DNA of 64,000 bases. Origin: Oscillospiraceae bacterium. Lineage in GTDB: Bacteria > Bacillota > Clostridia > Oscillospirales > Ruminococcaceae. Location: NCBI GenBank assembly GCA_017483465.1, contig JAFUWN010000016.1, forward strand, positions 93,385 through 157,384, read 5' to 3'. This document shows positions 1 to 7,976 of the stretch, piece after piece (position 1 is the stretch's first letter; each line of letters starts with the position of its first letter). The notes beneath the pieces are model-generated. The model was not told the DNA's origin. It ran no database searches and was given only the letters and a program-made list of their open reading frames with translations. A program made the position numbers and the translations under genes.

Positions 1-633
1 TGCATACTGATCATATAATTTCAGAGCCTGTTTTTTCTCCAGAAATGTAAACATTCCGTCATGCAGATGAATGCCCATACAGACAGAGTTCCGCCATTCG
101 TCATAAGATACACTTTCGGAGGAATACCACAGATACTTATAACGGAGCTTACCGGCACTGTTCCGTACAATATCGGTTCGGAAACAATCTGTTGTAAAGG
201 CAGCCGCAAAATCCAGAAACGGAAATTCACTTGCGAGATAAAAACAATATACCAATAAATCCCAATGATCATATAAATATCCTATATTATAATTAATTCC
301 AACAGTACCATCCGGATGGCACCAGCCCCAGAAACTGCCGTTATCCTTATAATTGTCAAATAGATTTGGTGTATGATAATTCAGAATGACTTCTTTTGCC
401 TGCTGTTCCGTGACGGGTCTGCCTCGAAGCCGGAAATACGGATAATGGGTATTATTAGTATAAAATTTTTTCAGCGGCCGGACATCACCGATCATATCAG
501 CAGAGTTTTCGGCATTCTGCCGCATATGTTCCGGCCAGTGTATCACTTCGTCATAATAATAATACCAGTCATATTCCTCTTCCGGATTGCCTGCTGAATG
601 ATATACTTGTAAAAAAGCTTCTTTCAGATTCAT
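1..633 (-). CDS. Hypothetical protein, 3' end outside window
   Basis: An open frame of 211 codons runs from an ATG at 633 off the left edge of the window, so the C-terminus is missing. The protein starts MNLKEAFLQVYH, is rich in Trp and Tyr (a DWYYYYDEVIHW segment near residue 22), and shows no signal peptide or membrane helix. I do not recognise the family. The start overlaps the hydE stop as ATGA, so translation is probably coupled to hydE and the two form an operon. That association is the only hint of function. Codon use matches the neighbours, which supports a real gene. Confidence 0.75.
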   Translation of the reverse strand, partial: MNLKEAFLQVYHSAGNPEEEYDWYYYYDEVIHWPEHMRQNAENSADMIGDVRPLKKFYTNNTHYPYFRLRGRPVTEQQAKEVILNYHTPNLFDNYKDNGSFWGWCHPDGTVGINYNIGYLYDHWDLLVYCFYLASEFPFLDFAAAFTTDCFRTDIVRNSAGKLRYKYLWYSSESVSYDEWRNSVCMGIHLHDGMFTFLEKKQALKLYDQYA

Positions 634-1679
634 ATTTCACTCTTGTTAAAATCTTTTGCGTCGCCTCTGTCGGTAACGACTTCATAGCCGATACTTGCGG
701 TACGGCGTTCGGTACACTGCCGGCACTGAGCGGATTCATCTCCGGTACAGATTTTATTGTCATAAAGCATATATTTTTTTCGTACACTGGTAGGGGAAAG
801 ATTCGGCATGATGACATTTGCACCGCACTGCAAGCCCATTTCCCGGCCTAACGGGTGAATCGTTCCGAGGGCTGTTGTGGACGGGAGCAGAACTTTCGGA
901 AAGACTAATCTTAATACTGATAATAATCTGAGAGTTAATTTCAAATCGCCGTTCGGCTGATCTCTGAACGGCGTATCCTGATGAGACAGAAAAGGCCCGA
1001 TACCGATCATCTGCGGCTGGAGTTTCTGGAGAAATCTCAGATCTTCAATCATATTATCCAGTGTCTGATACGGACTTCCGACCATAATGCCGGCTCCGAC
1101 CTGATAGCCGATTTTTTTTAAATTAAATAAGCATTCCTGCCTGTTTGCACAGCTCATAGAAGACGGATGTAATTTCCCGTAATGTTCCGGATTGGCTGTT
1201 TCATGCCTTAATAAATAGCGTTCCGCACCGGCCTGAAAATAGGCAAGATAGCTCTCATAGCTTTTTTCACCGACGGAGAGCGTAATGGCACAGTCAGGGA
1301 ATTCCTGATGGATTGCCGATACGATCGAACAAACTTTCTCATCTGTAAAATAAGGGTCTTCTCCGCCCTGGAGCACGAATGTCCGGAAGCCCAGGCCATA
1401 ACCCTCACGGCAGCATTCTAAAATTTCGTCCTGTGTGAGGCGGTAATGTGAGAGATTCTTGTTATCTCTCCGGATTCCGCAGTAATAACAATTATTTTTA
1501 CAATAATTTGTAAATTCAATCAGGCCACGGAGATAGACTTTATTTCCGTAATGTTCCCGGCGGACGGAATCGGCCTCGCTTTTTAACTCTTTGTCATAGC
1601 TTTCACAGGACAGAATTTTTTTAAATTCATCGTCTGTGAGATTCTGATTTTCTCTTAATTTCTGAATGAATTCTGACAT
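630..1679 (-). CDS. hydE: [FeFe]-hydrogenase H-cluster maturase HydE (radical SAM)
   Basis: Cytoplasmic radical SAM enzyme that helps build the diiron part of the [FeFe]-hydrogenase H-cluster. The 349-residue protein has the CxxxCxxC cluster motif at Cys60/64/67 (CKNNCYYC). It also has the second, optional cluster motif as Cys311, Cys319 and Cys322, the spacing known from Thermotoga HydE. The TIM-barrel body includes LQGGEDPY and RHETANPEHY. I chose the ATG at 1679 because AAGGAG lies 8 nt upstream; a GTG three codons earlier would sit directly on that Shine-Dalgarno. No hydF, hydG or hydrogenase gene is in the window. It is coupled by ATGA overlap to the unknown gene on its left. Confidence 0.95.
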   Translation of the reverse strand: MSEFIQKLRENQNLTDDEFKKILSCESYDKELKSEADSVRREHYGNKVYLRGLIEFTNYCKNNCYYCGIRRDNKNLSHYRLTQDEILECCREGYGLGFRTFVLQGGEDPYFTDEKVCSIVSAIHQEFPDCAITLSVGEKSYESYLAYFQAGAERYLLRHETANPEHYGKLHPSSMSCANRQECLFNLKKIGYQVGAGIMVGSPYQTLDNMIEDLRFLQKLQPQMIGIGPFLSHQDTPFRDQPNGDLKLTLRLLSVLRLVFPKVLLPSTTALGTIHPLGREMGLQCGANVIMPNLSPTSVRKKYMLYDNKICTGDESAQCRQCTERRTASIGYEVVTDRGDAKDFNKSEI

Positions 1680-2292
1680 ATATTTCACTCCTTACTGGAC
1701 TGGGGGCATTTTCCTGAAACAGATTTTATTTAACCTGATTTTATTTTCTGTAGAATTTATTTTTTTTATAGACAAAGCTCTGAAGCCGGAACTCAGATTA
1801 TCTGCCGGATTAGTCTGTGTATTTCTGTTCTGGGCAGGAAATCTGTATTTTCTGCATGAGCATGAGCAGAAACAATTCCCGGAATATCTGAAAAATCTGG
1901 AAGATTATCAAAATGCTCTGAAACGCTGGATAAAAAAATCCAATCCGTTCCGGCATGAAATCCGGACGGCTCTGCAGCAGCTGGAAGCATTTGCAAAAAA
2001 ACAGAGAACACTGAACGCATTTGACAGCAGCTTTGAAACCGTCAGTGCCGAAACAGAAGCTTATTTACTCACGAATATGCGAAAAATTCTGCACAGAATC
2101 ATGATTCTGGATTTTCAGGACAATCTGCAAATGCACAGAGCCTACCTGAATCTGATCTTACATCAGAATCAGAAAATTTTATCTCAGTATGATCAGTTTT
2201 TGATTGCTGTCTTTCAGACAGAAGATTCTGCTCCGCCCTGTCTGGAACCCATCACAGAAGCTTTTCGGGAAATCCGGAGAGAAACTTTTTAA
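1666..2292 (+). CDS. Hypothetical membrane-anchored protein
   Basis: About 200 residues. Two hydrophobic helices lie at the N-terminus (around residues 18-34 and 44-62). A mostly helical, Gln/Leu/Glu-rich cytoplasmic part follows with no motif I recognise. It is divergent from hydE, and the only conventional start (ATG 1666) lies 14 nt inside hydE with no Shine-Dalgarno. A CTG at 1714, 7 nt after a GGGGG run, is a credible alternative start. The C-terminal part has normal codon use and ends just before a terminator shared with the convergent gene. Function unknown. Confidence 0.6.
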   Translation: MNSDIYFTPYWTGGIFLKQILFNLILFSVEFIFFIDKALKPELRLSAGLVCVFLFWAGNLYFLHEHEQKQFPEYLKNLEDYQNALKRWIKKSNPFRHEIRTALQQLEAFAKKQRTLNAFDSSFETVSAETEAYLLTNMRKILHRIMILDFQDNLQMHRAYLNLILHQNQKILSQYDQFLIAVFQTEDSAPPCLEPITEAFREIRRETF

Positions 2293-2293
2293 A

Positions 2294-2324
2294 AAGCCTG
2301 CCGTGTCATCCGCACAGCAGGCTT
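2294..2324. terminator. Bidirectional rho-independent terminator
   Basis: Inverted repeat AAGCCTGC (2294-2301) and GCAGGCTT (2317-2324), with A-rich and T-rich sequence on either side. It lies between the stops of two convergent genes. Confidence 0.8.
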
Positions 2325-2330
2325 AAATTT

Positions 2331-2738
2331 TCAAAGATTCAGGAAGCCCCATAACGTATCCAGAACCGTCAGAAACGAGACAATTCCGGCTGCCAGGAAG
2401 ATCACACACCAGAATCCGTGATAAATCAGACTGTAAATTCCCAGACAGGATTTTTCATCCAGCTGATAGACCGTTACCGGATAGGGAAATTTCTTTAATC
2501 CGGATAATGCGAGATATTCACCGTAACAAGGCTGATTTTCCTCTGTCCACTCCACACGCAGATAGACACGTTTTCCGTGTATCATTTTTTCTGTACAGGT
2601 ACCGGAAATTTTTCTGCCGTTCCGCCGGATTTTATTATCAGAAAGAAAGTGCAGAAATTTTTCATACGCATCCAGAATCAGAACACCTGTTCCGGTCAGC
2701 ATCAGCATTGTCCATAAAATTTCGATGACAACCATCAC
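2331..2738 (-). CDS. Small membrane protein, function unknown
   Basis: A 135-residue protein with a hydrophobic helix at residues 5-24, a central soluble segment of about 75 residues rich in beta-type sequence (KRVYLRVEWTEE, YPVTVYQLD), and a second hydrophobic helix at about 108-128. This helix-soluble-helix layout resembles DUF3592-type membrane proteins, but I cannot assign it. It starts 7 nt after the pyrE stop, so it is probably the last gene of the PIN-paralogue/pyrE operon. Confidence 0.7.
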   Translation of the reverse strand: MMVVIEILWTMLMLTGTGVLILDAYEKFLHFLSDNKIRRNGRKISGTCTEKMIHGKRVYLRVEWTEENQPCYGEYLALSGLKKFPYPVTVYQLDEKSCLGIYSLIYHGFWCVIFLAAGIVSFLTVLDTLWGFLNL

Positions 2739-2745
2739 AGTTTCT

Positions 2746-3399
2746 TTATTTTACGCCGTACTGCTCACGATAGGCAAGCATTTTGTCAAGATATTCTTTT
2801 CCGTCCACAATGCCGTTCTGAATGGCCTCAATAATATCCTGCATGGTTACGATCGGATAGACTGTAATGCCGAATTCCTGCTTGACTTCCTGCACCGCAG
2901 AGAGTTCTCCTGTACCTTTTTCCATACGGTCAACAGTGATGACCATACCGGTGACATCCACATCAGCGGCAGATTTCAGTTTCGGGAGAGATTCTCTGAG
3001 AGCTTTGCCGGAAGTCATGACATCATCAATAATAATCACTTTCTCATGATCTCTGAGGACTTTGCCGACGAACATACCGCCTTCGCCGTGGTCTTTGACT
3101 TCTTTTCTGTCAAAACAGTAAGCAATATCAATATGAAATTTATTATATAAAGCTGTTACAGTCGAGACAGCGAGCGGAATGCCTTTATAAGCAGGGCCGA
3201 ACAGTGTTTCCGCCGGAATGTTATGATCATGAATGCATTCTGCATAATATTCTCCGAGACGGGCAAGCTGACCGCCGGTCTTATAATTGCCGCAGTTGAT
3301 GAAATACGGAGCAATTCTGCCGCTTTTGAGGGTAAATTCTCCGAATGTGAGCACACCGCATTCTACCATAAACTGAATAAAGCTTTCTTTGTAAGTCAT
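2746..3399 (-). CDS. pyrE: Orotate phosphoribosyltransferase
   Basis: Transfers phosphoribose from PRPP to orotate, giving OMP, the fifth step of de novo UMP synthesis. The 217-residue length is normal. The PRPP-binding loop VIIIDDVMTSGKA lies at about residues 122-134. Other landmarks are the N-terminal LKSGRIAPYF and the flexible-loop region FDRKEVKDHGEGG. AAAGGAG precedes the ATG. It is the fourth gene of a minus-strand operon behind three PIN-like genes and is separated by about 17 kb from the main pyr cluster, which runs on the other strand. Confidence 0.97.
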   Translation of the reverse strand: MTYKESFIQFMVECGVLTFGEFTLKSGRIAPYFINCGNYKTGGQLARLGEYYAECIHDHNIPAETLFGPAYKGIPLAVSTVTALYNKFHIDIAYCFDRKEVKDHGEGGMFVGKVLRDHEKVIIIDDVMTSGKALRESLPKLKSAADVDVTGMVITVDRMEKGTGELSAVQEVKQEFGITVYPIVTMQDIIEAIQNGIVDGKEYLDKMLAYREQYGVK

Positions 3400-3425
3400 A
3401 ACAAATTCTCCTTTATATGATATAA

Positions 3426-4076
3426 TTATTTTTTATTATCTTTGTTATCATTTTCCGGGTCAAGCAGAGGTTTCAGGGCATTATAGACATTATCGGCCAG
3501 ATCCTGCGGAACGCCTTTCAGCAAGTCATTGACTTTGGCCTGTGTATAAGCTGCCCGGGCAACCGAATCGGCAGTTTCTCTGGCTTTGTTGAGTGCTTTA
3601 TGCACTTCTGTTTCAAGATTTTTTCCGATTCCCAGACCGTCCATAATTTCAGAAAATTTCTTTTCCCATTCCGAACCGCTGTCTATATCCTCCTGCGGCA
3701 TGACAGAGACTGCTTTTGAGATAGTCTGGCAGGCATAAAGATTAATATCCTCCAGTTTCGGCAGAAAACCGAATTTTTCGTCTGAAATAATCGCAAGGGC
3801 ATAATTATTGTTATTTTCTTCTCTGGCTCTGATATAGCCCATATAAAAGCCGATTGCATACTGCATGGCATCTTCATTGACATCCTTGCTGACATATTTC
3901 CGGAAAATCTGTGCTTTGGAAGCGTTGATCTTTTCCATCATAGAAAAGCTGACTCCGGAATCTTCTCCAGAAAACAGGATATACACCTTATCTGCTTCGG
4001 TAAGATTTTCAATCCCGTTGAGGCAGACATTTCTGTGCTGAAGGTGTTCAAAATCGACTAAAAAATAACGTTTCAT
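3426..4076 (-). CDS. PIN/NYN-like domain protein, degenerate active site
   Basis: About 216 residues. The N-terminus (YFLVDFEHL, then GIENL, YILFSG) matches the Rossmann-like core of PIN/NYN RNases and aligns with the gene at 4871-5479. The later acidic positions differ: the paralogue's ALDFQLSSYIGYL is here AMQYAIGFYMGYI (Asp to Gln), and its SNDKGY is SDEKFG. The protein may therefore bind rather than cut RNA. The C-terminal half is a separate helical segment ending in a charged tail. I chose the ATG at 4076 because GAGGAGG lies upstream; the TTG eight codons earlier is part of the leader. pyrE follows 26 nt downstream. Confidence 0.8.
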   Translation of the reverse strand: MKRYFLVDFEHLQHRNVCLNGIENLTEADKVYILFSGEDSGVSFSMMEKINASKAQIFRKYVSKDVNEDAMQYAIGFYMGYIRAREENNNNYALAIISDEKFGFLPKLEDINLYACQTISKAVSVMPQEDIDSGSEWEKKFSEIMDGLGIGKNLETEVHKALNKARETADSVARAAYTQAKVNDLLKGVPQDLADNVYNALKPLLDPENDNKDNKK

Positions 4077-4139
4077 AAAATTAAATTCCTCCTCAGGCAA
4101 ATTTTATTCTGGTTCTGTGTGTCACAGTGTAAAATTCTT

Positions 4140-4175
4140 CCGAAACCGCCAGCAGACTCTGCTGACAGTTTCCGG
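4140..4175 (-). terminator. Intercistronic hairpin, possible weak terminator or processing site
   Basis: A long imperfect inverted repeat: CCGAAACCGCCAGCAGA pairs with the TCTGCTGACAGTTTCCGG region. It lies in the 125-nt gap between the second and third PIN-like genes. On the minus strand it is followed by AAGAATTTTACA, a poor T-tract, so partial termination or RNA processing is more likely than full termination. Confidence 0.5.
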
Positions 4176-4201
4176 AGAACTCTGTTTATGTTTCTTAAAA
4201 T

Positions 4202-4849
4202 TTAATGCAGATGATCAATTTCCAGCAGCAGCGGCAGAAAGGCTTTATAAATTTCTGTACAGCGTTCCCGGTTTCGTACAAGATTCTGAATTTTATTATG
4301 TGTTTCCCATTTTCTGCGGCCGGTATCGGAAAACCGGCGGGCATGTTTAAAAATCAGATTCAGGCTGTTTCGTTCTTCTTCGGTAAGCTCCAGGCTGTTG
4401 AGCAGATTATTAACCCCCATGCTCCAGATCTGTCTTTGATTTCTGGCAATCCGGTGATGAACCGAATGCATTGCCGCCCACAGTGTTGAAAAATAAAATA
4501 CAGAATATAATTTCTCATCCAGACTGCGGAACAGATTTGCACAGTATGAAATTTTAGAAATCACTCTGATTTCGTTGTTTTCCTGCCAGAGCATTCCGGC
4601 CAGAAGACAGAACGCACAGGCTCTGTCTGCTTCTGACGGATGCGGAGAAATCTTTGCTTTGATATCTGCCGGGCATTTCTGATTTCTGAACTCTTCCAGC
4701 AGCTGCGGAAAGACCTGACTTTCTTTCTCATCTGCAAAAAACAATATCAGACAATCCTGTTCGGTCAAAGAATCAGAAAGATATTTTTTCAAGGCTTCTT
4801 CTTTCATCTCTGATTTTACAGATTCATAATCTGCCAGAAAATACCGCAC
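4202..4849 (-). CDS. Divergent PIN/NYN-like paralogue, probably catalytically inactive
   Basis: 215 residues. The start YFLADYESV and the following LILFFADEK align with the PIN/NYN-like core of both flanking genes, so it belongs to the same family. It is the most degraded of the three: the block equivalent to ALDFQLSSYIGYL reads ADRACAFCLLAGML, and the SNDKG motif is absent (VISKISYCANL). The C-terminal half is helical and basic. It lies 21 nt after the first paralogue and before the hairpin at 4140-4175. RNA binding is inferred from fold only. Confidence 0.7.
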   Translation of the reverse strand: MRYFLADYESVKSEMKEEALKKYLSDSLTEQDCLILFFADEKESQVFPQLLEEFRNQKCPADIKAKISPHPSEADRACAFCLLAGMLWQENNEIRVISKISYCANLFRSLDEKLYSVFYFSTLWAAMHSVHHRIARNQRQIWSMGVNNLLNSLELTEEERNSLNLIFKHARRFSDTGRRKWETHNKIQNLVRNRERCTEIYKAFLPLLLEIDHLH

Positions 4850-4870
4850 AGCATTTCCCCCCTGATGTTC

Positions 4871-5479
4871 TTACTTGATTAATGGCTTGACGACATAATA
4901 AATCAATTTTGTCTTTTCTGTTCCGAACGCATGAATCAGTTCGTTATTGATATTAATCTTCAGCTGTGACAGCTGCGGAGCACCGACTTTGATATGCTTC
5001 CGGACAATATCAGCGGCTTCTGTTTTTTCGTCATTGGACAACGGCAGTTCCCGGAGAGCTTCCAGCAGCTCTGCTTTTTTCAGGTTAGCATTATTGGTCT
5101 GACTCTTGATACAGGGAATCATTCTGATTCTGGCATTTCGTTTCAGCCAGAAATCACGGACATTATGATAGCCCTTGTCATTGCTGACAATATAGCATTT
5201 ACAATGTTCGTCTTTGCCGATCAGGTAGCCTATATAGGACGAAAGCTGAAAATCCAGAGCATTCTTGCCTTCGGTATCGACTTTGATGTAATTGATGTCA
5301 GCCTTTGCCTTACCCAGGTAATGATGCAGTTCAAACGAAAGGGAATCGGCATTTGCACTGTAGAAAATAACCACTGTATCCGAGCTTTTGAGTTCTTCAA
5401 TGCCGTTCAGGCCTGCCTTATGAACATTTTCATAGTCTACCAGATAATAATTTTTCTTTTTGTTCTTCTTGTCTCCCAA
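4871..5479 (-). CDS. PIN/NYN-like ribonuclease-fold protein
   Basis: 202 residues and first gene of the operon. It keeps acidic residues expected for a metal-dependent PIN/NYN nuclease: Asp and Glu in LVDYENV (about residues 14-18), Asp in ALDFQLSSYIGYL (about 75) and Asp in YIVSNDKGYHNV (about 98). A Lys-rich leader MGDKKNKKKN precedes the domain, and about 60 C-terminal helical residues follow. The start is TTG, 8 nt after AAGGAAGGTG, with no in-frame ATG nearby. It is likely an RNase or RNA-binding protein. Substrate unknown, and no toxin or antitoxin partner is evident. Confidence 0.75.
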   Translation of the reverse strand: MGDKKNKKKNYYLVDYENVHKAGLNGIEELKSSDTVVIFYSANADSLSFELHHYLGKAKADINYIKVDTEGKNALDFQLSSYIGYLIGKDEHCKCYIVSNDKGYHNVRDFWLKRNARIRMIPCIKSQTNNANLKKAELLEALRELPLSNDEKTEAADIVRKHIKVGAPQLSQLKININNELIHAFGTEKTKLIYYVVKPLIK

Positions 5480-5968
5480 TGGAGGAACACCTTCCTTTCC
5501 TTAGTTTTCAGATTTGTATTTTTTGGAGCCTCCGCAGGAACGCTTGCAATGCTGTGAAAAGAATCGCCGGTAAAATTTTTCTTTTATGGCGAGCGTTCCG
5601 GTTTCATCAGGGGGAGCAGTTCCGGACTGACGGGGGGCTTTCATAAGCAGTCAGATATCTGACAAGCATTCTGAAAACAGAAGCACTGACCGCATACATG
5701 CTTATATAATAAAATGCCTGTGTTTATAAAATCCGCTGTCATGCAGGAAATTTGTCTTGCTGATTAAATTGCAGTCAGCCGCTTTGCGTTCCGGTACAGC
5801 ACCTGCAATTTTTTACAAAACCGTCTTTCATGGAAACACAGCTGTTTCTGATTTCTGATTGCTTATACATAATTTATTATAACATATTCTGCGGCAAAAA
5901 GCAAGCGAATTTTGAAATTTATCTAAAATCATGCATAAAAAGCAAAATAAAACCGTCATTTTTCCATC
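5480..5968. other. Long intergenic region upstream of two divergent operons
   Basis: No convincing gene. It contains a perfect 14-bp palindrome GTCAGATATCTGAC at 5650-5663, a TATATAAT box at about 5703-5710, and a plus-strand terminator at 5767-5814. The minus-strand operon promoter must lie here, but I could not pick one clear -35/-10 pair. The TATAAT-terminator pairing would allow a small RNA of about 100 nt. Confidence 0.5.
5767..5814 (+). terminator. Terminator-like hairpin without an obvious upstream gene
   Basis: AATTGCAG (5767-5774) pairs with CTGCAATT (5803-5810), followed by a run of six T. No plus-strand coding sequence precedes it, so it could end a small RNA or an upstream transcript. 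Confidence 0.5.
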
Positions 5969-5997
5969 TTGCAAAGTACGCAGAACTGTGTTATACT
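5969..5997 (+). promoter_or_regulatory. Sigma-A promoter of the MATE gene
   Basis: TTGCAA, 17-nt spacer, TATACT. It lies about 43 nt upstream of the MATE start codon. Confidence 0.75.
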
Positions 5998-6039
5998 GTA
6001 TTTCGATTCAGAAATAAAAATAAAAAAAGGAGAGTTCTT

Positions 6040-7392
6040 ATGACAAAAGATATGACACAGGGAAAACCGCTATCGCTGATTTTAAAATTCTGTCTGCCAA
6101 TGGTAGCCGGAAATATTTTACAGCAATTCTATAATCTGGCAGATACGGCAATTGTCGGCAGATGTATGAATTCTGAAGCTCTGGCGGCAATCGGCTCTAC
6201 AGGTGCCGTCTGTTTTTTAGTCATCGGCTTTGCAGTCGGATTATGTACAGGGCTTTCCATTCCTGCGGCTCAGAGATACGGTGCGAATGATATGAAAGAT
6301 ATGAGAAAATTCATGATGAATGCGGCTTATATCTCCGGCATTGTCAGCCTGATTCTGACTCTGGTTACTGTAATCTTCTGCCGTCCGATTCTGGAACTAA
6401 TGCAGACACCCTCTGAAATCATAGCCGGTGCCCAGAGCTATTTAACCGTCATCTTCGCCGGACTGACCGCAACTGTGTTATATAATCTTTTAGCCGGATT
6501 TCTCCGGGCTATGGGCGACAGTATCACACCGCTGGTATTCTTAGCAGTCTCTTCTGTACTGAATATTATTCTTGATTTCGCTATGATTCCGCATTTCGGA
6601 ACAGCCGGAGCTGCTCTGGCAACTGTGATTGCACAGGGGATTTCTGCTCTGTGCTGTCTGTATTTCATGTACAAGCGTTTTCCGGTTCTGAAATTCGAGA
6701 AAGACGAATTTGCCTTCAAACCGGAAAAAATCAGCCGGTTATGCGGAATCAGTCTGCCGATGGCATTCCAGTTCAGTATTACCGGAATCGGAACTATCAT
6801 TATGCAGACGGCAATCAACGGCTTCGGAGCGACTGTCATTGCAAGTGTCACAGCAGCACAGAAGATTCAGAACGTTGTCGGCGGTCCTATGGAATCGCTC
6901 GGAATCACAATGGCGACTTACTGCGGACAGAATCTCGGTGCAAAGCGTATCGACAGAATCAGGGAAGGCTTATCCAAAAGCCTGTTAGTCACTGTCTGCT
7001 ATGCATGTTTTGCATATGCTTTCTCATTTTTCCTGGGAAAATATTTTGTCTATTTATTTGTCTCTACCAAAGAAACCGCATTTTTATCAATCATGAACTA
7101 TGCCGTAAAATACCTGAGAATCAGCGGATTATTCTATCCGGTACTGGCTGTTTTGTTTGTATTAAGAAATTCTCTCCAGGGTATGGGCTATAGCTTTTTG
7201 CCGATGAGTGCCGGAATCTTAGAGCTGATCGCAAGAGTATTCGCCGCTTATTTCATGGTCAGAAGCTGGGGCTTTACCGGAATCTGTCTGGCAAGTCCGT
7301 TTGCATGGGTATTGGCTGATGTATTATTAATTTCTGCCTCTGTATATGCAATGAGTTCTCTGCCGAAAAAGCTTCGGCTTCAGACAGCATAA
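6040..7392 (+). CDS. MATE family efflux transporter
   Basis: 450-residue inner-membrane antiporter expected to export cationic drugs or metabolites using Na+ or H+ gradients. It has about twelve hydrophobic helices in two similar halves. The family signature near the start of each half is visible: LSLILKFCLPMVAGNILQQF at about residue 12, and the equivalent ISLPMAFQFSITGIGTI around residue 245. AAAGGAG precedes the ATG at 6040, and the promoter lies between this start and any upstream in-frame codon, which excludes a longer protein. Substrate cannot be read from sequence. A good terminator follows. Confidence 0.93.
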   Translation: MTKDMTQGKPLSLILKFCLPMVAGNILQQFYNLADTAIVGRCMNSEALAAIGSTGAVCFLVIGFAVGLCTGLSIPAAQRYGANDMKDMRKFMMNAAYISGIVSLILTLVTVIFCRPILELMQTPSEIIAGAQSYLTVIFAGLTATVLYNLLAGFLRAMGDSITPLVFLAVSSVLNIILDFAMIPHFGTAGAALATVIAQGISALCCLYFMYKRFPVLKFEKDEFAFKPEKISRLCGISLPMAFQFSITGIGTIIMQTAINGFGATVIASVTAAQKIQNVVGGPMESLGITMATYCGQNLGAKRIDRIREGLSKSLLVTVCYACFAYAFSFFLGKYFVYLFVSTKETAFLSIMNYAVKYLRISGLFYPVLAVLFVLRNSLQGMGYSFLPMSAGILELIARVFAAYFMVRSWGFTGICLASPFAWVLADVLLISASVYAMSSLPKKLRLQTA

Positions 7393-7401
7393 TCTGCATG
7401 G

Positions 7402-7441
7402 AAATCCTGATTTTCACAAGAGAATCAGGATTTTTTATTTT
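7402..7441 (+). terminator. Rho-independent terminator after the MATE gene
   Basis: AAATCCTGATT pairs with AATCAGGATTT, followed by TTTTTATTTT. It also overlaps the 3' end of the convergent gene. Confidence 0.85.
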
Positions 7442-7856
7442 ACCAGTATATTTTCTTTTTTCTGAGTTTCTTCTCATGACCGAAATTGATTCTGACCCAG
7501 TCCAGAAGTTTTTCATACGGCAGATCAGAAAATTCCCCCATATATCTCTGTAACAGAGAATTTCCCGATTCTGACAGACACCAGAAATGAAGTAAATATT
7601 CACGATAGCCGTTTCGACAAGTTTCTTTATAATCTCTGATTTTTTCAAAATTCTCCCATCGAATCAGAGGCAGAAGCGTTTCCAGCTGTTCCGGACTGAT
7701 ATGAAAGCCGAAACTCTCTTTTGGAAATACAAAGCTGAGTTCCATCAGATACAGATTTCCATAGATTTTATAACTATCTTTCCGGACTCCGCAGTATTCA
7801 AAGCCGAATTTGCAGATATGAATCTCCGGATTGAATGTTTCAGAAATTTGATTCAT
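7440..7856 (-). CDS. Hypothetical protein
   Basis: 138 residues, soluble, no motif recognised. Rich in aromatic residues and ending in a Lys-rich tail (KKLRKKKIYW). The GAGGTGATAGT leader gives a proper Shine-Dalgarno, and a clear promoter lies upstream (7874-7902), so it is very probably expressed. It is divergent from the gene at 7977, with the two promoters back to back in 120 nt. Confidence 0.75.
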   Translation of the reverse strand: MNQISETFNPEIHICKFGFEYCGVRKDSYKIYGNLYLMELSFVFPKESFGFHISPEQLETLLPLIRWENFEKIRDYKETCRNGYREYLLHFWCLSESGNSLLQRYMGEFSDLPYEKLLDWVRINFGHEKKLRKKKIYW

Positions 7857-7873
7857 ACTATCACCTCACGGAT

Positions 7874-7902
7874 AGTATAGCATATTTTCAGTATGATTGC
7901 AA
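7874..7902 (-). promoter_or_regulatory. Promoter of the 7440-7856 gene
   Basis: On the minus strand TTGCAA, 17-nt spacer, TATACT, ending about 18 nt before the start codon. Confidence 0.75.
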
Positions 7903-7918
7903 GTTTTTCGGAAAATAC

Positions 7919-7947
7919 TTGAAACTTTCTGCCAATCATGCTATAAT
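7919..7947 (+). promoter_or_regulatory. Promoter of the 7977-8966 gene
   Basis: TTGAAA, 17-nt spacer, TATAAT, with a TGC extension of the -10 box. Confidence 0.85.
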
Positions 7948-7976
7948 GATATTATCATATTGCGAGGAGTTTTTTT

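Noticed and set aside
4205-4489. 94-codon plus-strand frame
   Set aside because: Antisense to a PIN-like gene with operon context and good codon use. No ribosome site or promoter.
5771-5802. AACGCAAAGC on the minus strand, similar to part of the c-di-GMP-I riboswitch
   Set aside because: The rest of the aptamer (the GGCAAACC side and second helix) is absent; the motif is simply in the loop of a plus-strand terminator hairpin.
5830-6039. Upstream extension of the MATE frame to an ATG at 5830
   Set aside because: The consensus promoter at 5969-5997 lies inside it, and AAAGGAG sits directly before the ATG at 6040.
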